The position numbers and the translations under genes are program-made. Shown piece by piece: positions 17,224 through 25,362 of a DNA stretch of 64,000 nucleotides. The stretch's first letter is position 1; each line of letters starts with the position of its first letter. The notes under the pieces are model-generated. The model saw nothing but the letters and a program-made list of their open reading frames with translations, was not told the origin of the DNA and searched no databases. Source of the stretch: Chloroflexota bacterium (GTDB taxonomy: Bacteria > Chloroflexota > UBA11872 > VXNJ01); assembly GCA_026707405.1 (NCBI GenBank), contig JAPOWW010000004.1:1-64000 (forward strand). The letters are read 5' to 3'.

Positions 17224-17846
17224 ATAGCTCCGCTCATGAGGATCGAGGTGAGACTGCGCGAGGGAAGCACGTCGAGCACGCGCAGGAGGGCGGCGGTTGT
17301 CACTTTTCGATCCTGGAGGGCGTCACGCAGCGCCTCCAGGGCGGCCTCGCGTCCGATAAGGCGCTCGAAGCGGAAGCAGTCGACGATGGTGCGGGCCGGA
17401 GAGGTTATACGGGCGGGCACGCGCTCGAAGCGCTTCTCCTGTATGCCGTACCTCCAGGCGGCTCCGCTGAACCGCACGAGCCGTACCTTGACAGTGGATA
17501 TTTTGGGCGGTCTGGCCTTGTGGTGGATGCCGATCCAGACGGCGGGCGAGAGCTGCGTGCCTATGTCGTACACCTGAAGCGCCGTGATCAGGCAGACGAC
17601 GGAGCTGGGCGCGCGGGCGCATACCGAGGCTATGGAGTAGTGCTCCGTGAGCTCGGCATCGGCCAGCCGGTAAAGTCCGCGGGCGACGCGCTCGACGTCC
17701 CCCCGTTCCTCCATGCCGCGAAGCTGATCGTAGGTGACTCCAAGCCGTTCGACCTCGCCTGGACGGAAAAAGCTGCCGAGTCCGGCCTGAGCGAGATTGT
17801 TTTCGGTTAGTGTGGTAGACAATTTATTCCTAGAAAATGTAGGCAT
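17220..17846 (-). CDS. AbiEi-type antitoxin / transcriptional regulator
   Basis: Antitoxin partner of the AbiEii gene. The winged-helix N-terminal domain spans about residues 10-60 (FFRPGEVERLGVTYDQLRGMEERGDVERVARGLYRL), followed by the AbiEi C-terminal domain (SVVCLITALQVYDIG, ITSPARTIVDCFRF). The ORF track starts at 17867, but that ATG lies inside a perfect TATAAT box. I therefore choose the next in-frame ATG (17846, MPTFSRN), about 12 bases beyond the predicted transcript start. The upstream direct repeats are candidate binding sites for autorepression. The stop overlaps the toxin start. Confidence 0.85.
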   Translation of the reverse strand: MPTFSRNKLSTTLTENNLAQAGLGSFFRPGEVERLGVTYDQLRGMEERGDVERVARGLYRLADAELTEHYSIASVCARAPSSVVCLITALQVYDIGTQLSPAVWIGIHHKARPPKISTVKVRLVRFSGAAWRYGIQEKRFERVPARITSPARTIVDCFRFERLIGREAALEALRDALQDRKVTTAALLRVLDVLPSRSLTSILMSGAI

Positions 17847-17865
17847 AGTGGTTAACAGTGCCGAC

Positions 17866-17915
17866 ATTATACAGGATTATTCAGGGCAAAAATAGAAACA
17901 AAGCGTTATACAAGG
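17866..17915 (-). promoter_or_regulatory. abiE promoter with three direct operator-like repeats
   Basis: Read on the minus strand, this AT-rich stretch has a perfect -10 box TATAAT (17866-17871) and three direct repeats CCTGTATAA (17867-17875), CCTGAATAA (17877-17885) and CCTTGTATAA (17906-17915). The first overlaps the -10 box. A clear -35 box is not visible. AbiEi proteins are known autorepressors that bind repeats at their promoter; the assignment here is inferred. Confidence 0.55.
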
Positions 17916-17993
17916 CTGTAAATAGTGTTAGAGGGGGACACGAAGTTTAGAGACAATCCGAATTCCCAGGAATAGCTGAAGTCAAGACGAAAT

Positions 17994-18023
17994 GCCGACA
18001 ACGCCGCGCTATCCGCTGTCGGC
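17994..18023 (-). terminator. Hairpin downstream of hsdM, possible terminator
   Basis: GCCGACA and TGTCGGC form a perfect 7-bp inverted repeat around a 16-base loop, 28 bases past the hsdM stop. On the minus strand it is followed by ATTTCGTCTT, a weak U-rich tail. It would separate hsdM from the downstream abiE promoter, but leak-through cannot be judged. Confidence 0.35.
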
Positions 18024-18050
18024 GTCTTCTCGGTTCGGGCAAGGGCGGGG

Positions 18051-20174
18051 CTATTCCGACGGGCTGGCGGTCCTAGCCTCGCCGAGCATTCGGATGATGT
18101 CGGCCTCAATCTCACGGATGTCGGCTTCGATCTCGTCGAGCGGGCGGGGCGGGGTGTAGCGGTAGAAGTGGCGGTTGAAGTTGACCTCGTAGCCGACGAT
18201 ACCGACCTGGCCGTCCCTGGTGTCGCGCCTGGACTCGTCGATCCAAGCGTCCGGGACGTGAGGCAGCACCTCGCGCTCGAAGAACGCGTCGACGCTCTGG
18301 TCGAGCGGGACGCGCTCGGTATCGCGCAGCTCAGGGTCGGGCTCGCGACTGCCGTTGGGACGGAAGCAGACCTCGGCGGTTTCGTCGCGCTCGGAGAGGG
18401 CGTCGAGGACCGCCTTCCTGGCTGGGGCGGGCAGCTTGACGCCAGCCTCTTTGGCGGCGGCGGCGAGGATGTTCTGGAAGATCGCGCGGTCGGTCACCGT
18501 GTCATTTGGCAAGGCGTTGACGAGGTCTCGGAGTCTCTCCTGCAACTGGAGGCCCTGGGCCTCTTCCTGGGCCGCTGCGTAACCGCGCTTCCTGGACCTG
18601 GCGAGCGCCTGGAAGCCTCTCTGTTCGTCTAGCTGCGCGGCGCGCTCCGGGCTTGCCCGGAAGTTGAGTCGAAGCGGCCGTTCGACGGTGATCTTGCGGA
18701 ATCCGAACCGGCTTGTGGGAAAGATGCGGCTGACGACGGTGTCTTCCTTTCGACCGTCCATCTCGACGGTGCGGGTGTCGCCATCCCGATAATCGGCCAG
18801 CAGCTTCAGGATGTCGTCGGCCTTGTGGGGCGGTATCTGGCGGCGCTTGTCTCCCAGACTCCGGGGCATGGGCGACCAGAAGGACGAGGCGTCGATCAAC
18901 TGCACCTTGCCGCTACGTTCCGGGTCCTTGCGGTTGGTGAGCAGCCAGACGTAGGTGGCGATTCCGGTGTTGTAGAAAAGCTGCTCCGGGAGCGCGATGA
19001 GAGCCTCCAGCAGGTCGTTCTCGAAGATAAACCGACGTATCTCGCTCTCGCCGCTGCCGGCGTCGCCGGTGAAGAGGGGCGAGCCGTTCATGATGATGGC
19101 GATGCGCGAGCCGCCTTGCGACGGGGTTTTGGCGCGCGCCAGCATGTGCAGCAGGAACAGGAGCTGGCCGTCGCTGATGCGAGGGAGCCCCGGAGCGAAC
19201 CGCCCCGCGGCGCCAAGCTCGTGCTCGGCGCGGACCGAGTTTACGTCCCGCTTCCAGTCCTTACCGTAAGGTGGATTGGCGATCAGATAGTCGAAAGTCT
19301 GGCCGGCGTGGCGGTCATTGGAGAGAGTCGATCCGAAGCTGATGTTGTCGGCGTCGCGACCGGTGGGGTCTTTCATGAACAGGTCCGACTTGGAGACCGC
19401 CCACGTTTCGGGATTGACTTCCTGGCCGTAGAGGTGGATCTCAGCCGCCGCATTCACGGGACCGTGCAGGATGCTGCCGTTCTCGCGACGACCGAAGTTA
19501 ATGTGTTCCTTGGCGATGGTGAGCATTCCGCCGGAACCACAGCAGGGATCGTAGACGGTGCGGACGGCGCCTCTATCGCCAATGTGTTCCTCATCGCCGG
19601 AGAGCATGAGGTCAACCATCAGGTGAACAACGTCGCGGGGCGTGAAGTGCTCGCCGGGGTTTTCGTTCAGCGCTTCATTGAACCTGCGGATGAGCTCCTC
19701 GAAGATCGTGCCCATGGTCGAGTTGTCGACTTTGTCGGGGTGCAGGTCCACGCTCTTGAACCGTTCGAGCACCTGAAAGAGCAGGCCCGATTCGTCGAGC
19801 CTGCTAATGGTGTTGTCGAAGTCGAATCTCTCCAGCACCTCGCGCATGTTGGTGCTGAAGCCAGCGATGTAGTTGCGGAGGTTCGGGGCTACGTTAGGAG
19901 CATCGTCCACGAGTCGCTGGAAGTCGTATTGGGAGGTGTTATAGAACTCAAACCCCGAAGCCACGCAGAGTTGACTGCTGAGGTCTTGAAGGCCGCGGTC
20001 TCGCAGTTCCGCCTGCCGCTCGAGCACATTCTGCTTGGTGGGGGCCAGCACGCAGTCGAGGCGGCGCAACACGGTAAGCGGGAGGATAACGTCCTGGTAT
20101 TTGCCTCGCTTGAAGGTGTCGCGAATGAGGTCAGCGACGCCCCAGATGAAGCTGACGATCTGGGTGTAGGTCAT
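18051..20174 (-). CDS. hsdM: Type I restriction-modification enzyme, M (DNA methyltransferase) subunit
   Basis: N6-adenine methyltransferase subunit, 707 residues. The HsdM N-terminal helical domain covers about 1-140. The SAM-binding motif I is DPCCGSGGML (209-218) and the catalytic motif IV is NPPY (300-303). The C-terminal extension (about 500-707), with helical linker and VGYEVNFNRHFYRYTPPR, is longer than in classical 500-residue HsdM proteins and similar to extended type I M subunits. It is the first gene of the minus-strand island and is separated from hsdS by the abiE pair and the unknown membrane gene. The frame is intact. Confidence 0.96.
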   Translation of the reverse strand: MTYTQIVSFIWGVADLIRDTFKRGKYQDVILPLTVLRRLDCVLAPTKQNVLERQAELRDRGLQDLSSQLCVASGFEFYNTSQYDFQRLVDDAPNVAPNLRNYIAGFSTNMREVLERFDFDNTISRLDESGLLFQVLERFKSVDLHPDKVDNSTMGTIFEELIRRFNEALNENPGEHFTPRDVVHLMVDLMLSGDEEHIGDRGAVRTVYDPCCGSGGMLTIAKEHINFGRRENGSILHGPVNAAAEIHLYGQEVNPETWAVSKSDLFMKDPTGRDADNISFGSTLSNDRHAGQTFDYLIANPPYGKDWKRDVNSVRAEHELGAAGRFAPGLPRISDGQLLFLLHMLARAKTPSQGGSRIAIIMNGSPLFTGDAGSGESEIRRFIFENDLLEALIALPEQLFYNTGIATYVWLLTNRKDPERSGKVQLIDASSFWSPMPRSLGDKRRQIPPHKADDILKLLADYRDGDTRTVEMDGRKEDTVVSRIFPTSRFGFRKITVERPLRLNFRASPERAAQLDEQRGFQALARSRKRGYAAAQEEAQGLQLQERLRDLVNALPNDTVTDRAIFQNILAAAAKEAGVKLPAPARKAVLDALSERDETAEVCFRPNGSREPDPELRDTERVPLDQSVDAFFEREVLPHVPDAWIDESRRDTRDGQVGIVGYEVNFNRHFYRYTPPRPLDEIEADIREIEADIIRMLGEARTASPSE

Positions 20175-20304
20175 CTTTCTAGCGTACCGGTCTCAGGTTT
20201 CAGTCTCCGCCTTCGCTCGGAATTTCGTCGAAGTCAGTTCCACTATCCAGTTTACGTTTTCGTCGGCGCGGTGGGGCTGTCGATGGTCTTTTGCATAGAC
20301 GGTG

Positions 20305-21195
20305 TTAGAAGTTGGGGATGGGTTCGGTTTTGCCTGATTTGAGCGATGCGTTCATTGCTTCGACGAGGGCGATCGATTCGATGAAGACCTGGTGTTCCAG
20401 TGGCTCGCTTCTGGACCGCGCCATTTCGACTGCGATTGTGAGTCCGTCGGGATAGAGCCTGGCCGCGTCGGGCACCACGGAGTGGTGTCCGTTCGGGCCG
20501 TAGAGCGATACGTGGAACACGTAGGAAGCATTGCCGAGCACGTTGACGGTGGCGGATCGGTCGTCGGGCCAGGTGACGGTGGCTGATGTATTGCCGCCGT
20601 GGGACGAGCACCGTACGCGCTCCGCTCCCGGTCCCATGAATTCGAGCGCCAGCTCGGCGGCGTGGATTCCATAGAAGATGAGGCCGCCGTACTCGTTTTC
20701 GAGCTGTCCCGGCCCGGTGAACTCGCCAAACGTGAATCCCCCTAGCGAGTGCAGCTGGTCGTTCTTGATTTGCTGAACCGACGCGGCGGTCCGGTACGTG
20801 GAAAACGATGTCATCGGCGCTTCGTGTTTGCGGGCAAGCTCGGAGATGGCGAGGGCGTCGTCCAGCGAGTTGGCCAGAGGCTTGTCGACAAAGGTCGCGA
20901 CACCGGCCTCGAGAAACGGACGGGCCAGCTCGAGGTGCAGCGCGCCGTCGCGGGACATCACGACCGCGAGATCGATTTGACCGATCAAGTCTTCCTTTCG
21001 GTCAGCCACAAGCTCAATGCCGAATGTTTCGGAGAGGCTGCGGTTCCGATCCGCGTCCTCGCCCCAGAGACCCACGACCCGAGCGGCCTGAACCCGATGT
21101 CCGTGTGCGTTCCCACCTGGAAGATTGCAAAGCTCGGAGAATCGGTCGGCGTGTGAACTGTCCGGCCATATCAGGCCGATGCGAACCTCGTCCAT
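20305..21195 (-). CDS. Gfo/Idh/MocA family NAD(P)-dependent oxidoreductase (divergent)
   Basis: 296 residues with an N-terminal Rossmann domain and the family's lysine motif as VDKPLAN (about residues 97-103), where Lys usually binds cofactor and substrate. The glycine-rich loop is atypical (GLIWPDSSHADRF in place of GxGxxG), suggesting weakened or altered cofactor binding. FYGIHAAELALEFMGPG matches the usual H-x-x-x-x-x catalytic helix. GAGG lies upstream of the ATG. No clear operon partner exists; an MFS carrier is divergent. The substrate is unknown, probably a sugar, inositol or related polyol. Confidence 0.8.
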   Translation of the reverse strand: MDEVRIGLIWPDSSHADRFSELCNLPGGNAHGHRVQAARVVGLWGEDADRNRSLSETFGIELVADRKEDLIGQIDLAVVMSRDGALHLELARPFLEAGVATFVDKPLANSLDDALAISELARKHEAPMTSFSTYRTAASVQQIKNDQLHSLGGFTFGEFTGPGQLENEYGGLIFYGIHAAELALEFMGPGAERVRCSSHGGNTSATVTWPDDRSATVNVLGNASYVFHVSLYGPNGHHSVVPDAARLYPDGLTIAVEMARSRSEPLEHQVFIESIALVEAMNASLKSGKTEPIPNF

Positions 21196-21555
21196 TGGTC
21201 TACCTCATGACGGGCCGATGGCGGATGCGGAGTCACAGTATCAGGTTTTGGTCGCCGCGCCGAACTGAGGTAATCCGTCTGTCGTGGTCGGATGGCAGGC
21301 GGCCTGAATGAAAGCTGACCTGGTTTTGGATAATAATCACGTGCAGTAGAGGGCCTGGCTTGGGGCTGAAGGGGGCGAGGCGATGGCGGCGCGGATCTGG
21401 GGTGATAGGTACGGGCCGCGCGGACGGCTGCCCACCGGTCGTAGAAGGCAGGCATCGCTTGCCGTTCCCGCAATGATCCCGCCGGAGTGGCACCTTGTCT
21501 CGCACAATGCGGCGTTCCGCCACAGCGACTTGACGCATTGCCGGGGAGAGTCGAG
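21196..21555. other. Intergenic region between divergent genes
   Basis: About 360 bases between the Gfo/Idh/MocA gene (minus) and the MFS gene (plus). The overlapping ORFs listed here (Arg/Pro-rich) look like noise. I see a small GGCA/TTGCC inverted repeat near 21455 but no convincing promoter, RNA gene or mobile element. Confidence 0.5.
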
Positions 21556-22824
21556 ATGAGCACAGAAGCAGTTCGGCAACCGGCTGACAACAGGACCGTC
21601 AGCCCGTGGTTTCTGGCGCGGATCAGTCTGTTCTGGGTCGGTCTCTCCACGATGTGGGGCGGCCTCAATATCGTCTATTTCCCCGACAGAGTGGAGTCGC
21701 TGGTCGGGACGGAGAACAAGGGGACGTTCCTCGGACTTCTCCTGTTCAGCGGGTTGCTGGTGGCGGTGGTCGTGCAGCCGCTGATGGGCGCGGTGAGCGA
21801 CCGCTCGACCTTCCGGATTGGACGACGGCGGCCGTACATGGTCGTCGGCTCGCTGTTGAGCGCGGCGTTCCTGCTGTTGATCGGGGCGGCGGGGACGTTT
21901 CCGCTTCTCTTCGCCGCGTTCATTATGTTGCAGATTTCGGCCAACAGCGCTCACGGGCCGTACCAGGGTGTGATACCCGATCTGGTTCCGCTGAGACAGC
22001 GTGGACGCGCTTCGGGCTTTTTCGGCCTGGGCAACCTGGTAGGGACCGTTATCGGGGCGCTGGTGGGAGGTTACTTTCTCGATAGCGGGCAGCCCGAGGT
22101 CTATCTGATTGTCGCGGCTGTCGTCCTTACCGCGGTTGCAATAGTTTCGGCACTGAGCACGCCGGAAGGGCCGCCGCCTCCGGTCGAAGACCGCCGGGCC
22201 GTTGCGGACGAGTTGAGGACGCGGGTGGGCGAGCTAAGGTCGCGGCCGGGATTCGCGTGGCTGATGCTCTCGCGGCTCTTCTTCTTCATGGGGCTGCTGG
22301 CGGCGGACAACATCCTACTGTTCACGGTGCGGGAGCGCCTGGGAATGGAGCAGGCCGGCGGGCCGACGTCAATGGCTCTGGGCGTGCTTCTGATCATCGC
22401 GGCCATCACTTCTGTCCCGGCCGGCTGGCTGTCGGATCGGTTTGGGCGCCGCAGACTTGTGTTCATCGCGTGCGGATTTGGGGTTCTGGCGTCGGTGATC
22501 CTGATGTTTAGTTTCAGCTACCCGCAGCTCGTGGCGGCGATGGCCATCATGGGACTGGCGGTCGGCATTTTCACCGCAGCCGACTGGGCGCTGGCGATAG
22601 ACCTGATACCTGATGCGCGGGCGCCGGGCCTCTACATGGGGCTGACGAATCTAGCCACAGCAGGCGGCGACGCAGTGTCGACGCTGACGGCAGGCGTACT
22701 GCTCGACGCGTTCAACCGGGCCCAGCCGCTGCTCGGATACACCGCCGTGTTTGGGATCATGGCCGTCTATTTCACGATTAGCGGGCTGGTGATACTGCGC
22801 GTTCCGCCGGACGCTCGTATGTGA
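21556..22824 (+). CDS. MFS transporter, GPH/sugar-cation symporter-like
   Basis: Inner-membrane carrier with about 12 transmembrane helices, 422 residues from the chosen start. The ORF track begins at 21487, but GGGGAGAG ends 5 bases before the ATG at 21556, making MSTEAVRQ the better start. The loop GAVSDRSTFRIGRRRPYM between helices 2 and 3 is typical of GPH-type glycoside carriers, and GWLSDRFGRRRLVF repeats the MFS signature in the second half. It is divergent from the Gfo/Idh/MocA gene, possibly functionally linked. Substrate is unknown. Confidence 0.9.
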   Translation: MSTEAVRQPADNRTVSPWFLARISLFWVGLSTMWGGLNIVYFPDRVESLVGTENKGTFLGLLLFSGLLVAVVVQPLMGAVSDRSTFRIGRRRPYMVVGSLLSAAFLLLIGAAGTFPLLFAAFIMLQISANSAHGPYQGVIPDLVPLRQRGRASGFFGLGNLVGTVIGALVGGYFLDSGQPEVYLIVAAVVLTAVAIVSALSTPEGPPPPVEDRRAVADELRTRVGELRSRPGFAWLMLSRLFFFMGLLAADNILLFTVRERLGMEQAGGPTSMALGVLLIIAAITSVPAGWLSDRFGRRRLVFIACGFGVLASVILMFSFSYPQLVAAMAIMGLAVGIFTAADWALAIDLIPDARAPGLYMGLTNLATAGGDAVSTLTAGVLLDAFNRAQPLLGYTAVFGIMAVYFTISGLVILRVPPDARM

Positions 22825-22895
22825 AATCGGGCGGACGAGCTGATTTCCGGCTCGCCGCTGCCGAGTATCGTCGATCAGCCGGACTCGGGCGGATT

Positions 22896-23135
22896 TCAGG
22901 TCCCTTCCAGGTAGGCCAGGGCCTTGGCGTAGCTGTGCTGCTTGACATAATGTCTGAGCGACCGCTCGGTTGGCGGCAGGGCAGCTCCGAGCGCGTCTAT
23001 CCGCTCGATGAGCTCCCGGAAGCGGGACTTGCGATCTTCCGCCCCGGGACCGGCGGCGCGTTCAATTAACTGCATCAGCTCGCGCAGAGCCTCGGTCAAT
23101 TCATGCAGGGAGTTGGAGTTTTGGGATTGGGGCAT
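22896..23135 (-). CDS. Small conserved-looking helical protein of unknown function
   Basis: 79 residues, strongly amphipathic-helical (LHELTEALRELMQLIERA; SRFRELIERIDALG) and ending with a Lys/Tyr-rich segment. Amino-acid composition and absence of a better overlapping frame support coding. No signal peptide or metal motif. It lies between the MFS gene (convergent) and the AAA ATPase, 160 bases downstream of the latter on the same strand. I do not recognise the family. Confidence 0.55.
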   Translation of the reverse strand: MPQSQNSNSLHELTEALRELMQLIERAAGPGAEDRKSRFRELIERIDALGAALPPTERSLRHYVKQHSYAKALAYLEGT

Positions 23136-23295
23136 TTTCGAGTTTTGAGGCTTGCGGGATCAATCAATGGTAGCGGAGGTTTGCCTTGTTTGCGCCTTTG
23201 CTGATGGTGGAAGGCGCGGACCGTTGAATGGTTGTAGGGCTGGTCTGGTCGAGGCGCTTAGCAATTCGGGCTGCTAGCGAGTAGCGGGGGGGAGG

Positions 23296-24483
23296 CTATC
23301 GCCACTCGTCGCCGGGCATCATGCGTAACATGAACTCGTCGAACATAGGAACCGTAAATGCGGTGTCGCCGTGTCCCGGACTCCATATCGTGCCCTTGCC
23401 GATCAACTGGCTGCGAGTGGGCGCCAGGGAGGAGACGGGACGGTTCAAGACGCTTGCAATGTCACCGGAACGATGAGGCCCCGCGCCGAGTTCGGCCATG
23501 GCTCGCACGTATTTCTTTTCCGCGGGAGTGAGTCGATCGAACCTGACCAGGAAGAAGCTCTGATCGAGAGCGGCTATCGCCTGGTCGGAGGCGACTTTCA
23601 CGTCGGAATCCGTGATCGGGGACTGTTCCGCGACATCCCATGAGTGCTTTCCCCACTCCTGCAGAAAGTACGGATAGCATTGAGTTTCGGAAATGATCGC
23701 ATCTAGCGCCGAAGACTGTATCTGCACTCCCTCGCCGTTGGCGGGCTTTGCAATAGCGAGCTTGGCGTCGTCGGGGGAGAGCGCTCCAATTTCCGGGAAA
23801 TCGAAGAGTCTTTCGGCGTAGGACTTTGCTCTTCCCATCCGGCCTCGCACTTGCGGCAGGCCCGCCCCGATCATGATCACCGGAAGCTGCCGCTGGGAGG
23901 TCCGATGGAGCGCCATGATCAAGGCTGCCAACTGATCCTCTTTTGCATACTGGATCTCGTCCAGGAACAGCGCCACGCAGCTTCCGCCGGCCTGGGCGGC
24001 TTGACCGACGGCTTGCAATAGGTCCTGCAAGTCAGTTTCCAAGTCTCCACTGTCCGCCAAGCCGGGTTCCGAGTCGAAGTCCAGGCCGACCTCGATGTCG
24101 TGATATTTGACTTTCAGTGCTCCAACAAAGCCTTTGAGTGCTCTGTGTCCGCGTTGCACCAGTGCCTTGGCGGCTTCGATTCTTGAGAGTTTGAGTAGTG
24201 CAAGGCGCAATTGAGGCGCCAGTATCGCGGGCAACGAACGGTCCTCGGACGCCTCGATTTGCAGCGCGCATATCCCGCTTGCTTCAGCGTCTGTCCGAAT
24301 TTGGTCCAGGAGCACCGTCTTGCCGACGCCTCGCAGACCAACCATGATCAGGCTCTTGCTGGAACGGGCTAGAGCGGTACGCGCCAACGCGATACGCGCG
24401 TTCTCGCGGATGTCGTCCCGGCCAGCCAGTTCTGGGGGCGGCGTGCCCGCTCCAGGTGCGTAAGGGTTGCGAATCGGGTCCAT
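23296..24483 (-). CDS. AAA ATPase (ORC/AAA_16-like) with C-terminal winged helix
   Basis: 395 residues. Walker A is GLRGVGKT (49-56), Walker B is ALFLDEIQ (171-178) and a sensor-1-like MIGAGLP follows. After the ATPase core comes an AERLFDFPEIGALSPDDAKLAI lid, and the C-terminal third (LTPAEKKYVRAMAELG...SGDIASVLNR) reads as a winged helix. Stand-alone ATPases of this architecture are common in bacteria and resemble STAND/ORC-type regulators, but their role is mostly unknown. An inverted repeat just upstream could allow autoregulation. Divergent from rpmI. Confidence 0.8.
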   Translation of the reverse strand: MDPIRNPYAPGAGTPPPELAGRDDIRENARIALARTALARSSKSLIMVGLRGVGKTVLLDQIRTDAEASGICALQIEASEDRSLPAILAPQLRLALLKLSRIEAAKALVQRGHRALKGFVGALKVKYHDIEVGLDFDSEPGLADSGDLETDLQDLLQAVGQAAQAGGSCVALFLDEIQYAKEDQLAALIMALHRTSQRQLPVIMIGAGLPQVRGRMGRAKSYAERLFDFPEIGALSPDDAKLAIAKPANGEGVQIQSSALDAIISETQCYPYFLQEWGKHSWDVAEQSPITDSDVKVASDQAIAALDQSFFLVRFDRLTPAEKKYVRAMAELGAGPHRSGDIASVLNRPVSSLAPTRSQLIGKGTIWSPGHGDTAFTVPMFDEFMLRMMPGDEWR

Positions 24484-24502
24484 AGGACTATTTTATAGGG
24501 AA

Positions 24503-24539
24503 ATTAGCGAGGTTATAGAAAATCGATAATATCGCTAAC
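24503..24539. promoter_or_regulatory. Inverted repeat in the AAA ATPase/rpmI divergent region
   Basis: TTAGCGA (24504-24510) and TCGCTAA (24532-24538) form an inverted repeat in an AT-rich stretch about 20 bases upstream of the ATPase start. Two TATAG(G/A)(G/A)AAA motifs (near 24515 and in the adjacent TATAGGGAAA) overlap it. Placement suggests a regulator-binding site for the ATPase gene; no protein can be assigned. Confidence 0.3.
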
Positions 24540-24718
24540 TTTCGTATAACTGACTGACGGCGTACTGTCTGGGCGAGGGGGCGCTTGTGGGCTTGTTTCC
24601 AATGTCGGAAAAACGTCGTGTAAATCGCCTGCGGCTGCCCAAGGTGGGAGCGGAAAGGCGTGTTAGAATCTGCTTTCGGTAAACTGCCGATTTCCCCATA
24701 GGAACTCGCTGCACAGTC

Positions 24719-24916
24719 ATGCCAAAGATGAAAACGCACAAGGCGACCGCCAAGCGCATACGCGTCACCCGGCGCGGCAAGCTGATTCATGCAAAGGGAT
24801 CGGCGGGTCACTTGAAGACGAAGAAGCGGCGACACACGCGGAAGGCGTCGACCAAGCGATTCACTCTATCGCCTGCCTTTGCAAAGCGGGTGCGGGTTCT
24901 GCTGCGCGGCGGCTAG
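24719..24916 (+). CDS. rpmI: 50S ribosomal protein L35
   Basis: 65-residue basic ribosomal protein, starting MPKMKTHKATAKR as is standard for L35, with the HLKTKKRRHTRKAS core. It precedes rplT by 18 bases. In many bacteria infC (IF3) lies immediately upstream of rpmI; here that place holds a divergent AAA ATPase gene, so infC must be elsewhere. A possible -10 box TAGAAT is at 24664-24669. Confidence 0.98.
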   Translation: MPKMKTHKATAKRIRVTRRGKLIHAKGSAGHLKTKKRRHTRKASTKRFTLSPAFAKRVRVLLRGG

Positions 24917-24934
24917 GGGAGGCGGAGTCTCAGG

Positions 24935-25291
24935 ATGGCGCGGGTCAAGTCTTCGGTAGCGTCGCGCAGGCGGCGCAAGAAGGTATTGAAAGCCGCCGCG
25001 GGGCGCAAAGGAGCCAAGAGCAGGCTCTACAAGGCGGCTCATGAAGCGCAGCTGCACGCGCTGGACTACGCTTATCGCGGTCGCAGGCTTCGGAAGCGGC
25101 AGATGCGGCGGCTGTGGATCATGCGCATCAATGCCGCGGCTCGTCAGCGCGGCCTGACTTACGGTCAGCTAATGTCCGGTCTGCGCAAGGCTAACGTCGA
25201 AGTGGACCGTAAGATGCTTGCCGAGCTAGCTGTAAATAACGCGGAAGCGTTCGGCAAGCTGGCGGACGTCGCCAGGGCCGCTGCCGCCTAA
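24935..25291 (+). CDS. rplT: 50S ribosomal protein L20
   Basis: 118-residue primary 23S rRNA-binding protein needed early in 50S assembly. It has the long basic N-terminal helix (SVASRRRRKKVLKAAAGRKGAKSRLYKAA) and the WIMRINAAARQRGLTYGQLMSGL globular core. It is co-transcribed with rpmI, and pheS begins 71 bases downstream. Confidence 0.98.
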   Translation: MARVKSSVASRRRRKKVLKAAAGRKGAKSRLYKAAHEAQLHALDYAYRGRRLRKRQMRRLWIMRINAAARQRGLTYGQLMSGLRKANVEVDRKMLAELAVNNAEAFGKLADVARAAAA

Positions 25292-25362
25292 ACGCGACAC
25301 CCGCGCTTGCTCCGAATACTCGAACCACGCACTATAGCTAAGCTTTAGACTGATCCTGACAT

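Noticed and set aside
18825-20342. 505-residue plus-strand ORF
   Set aside because: Antisense to hsdM, which has intact DPCCGSGG and NPPY motifs.
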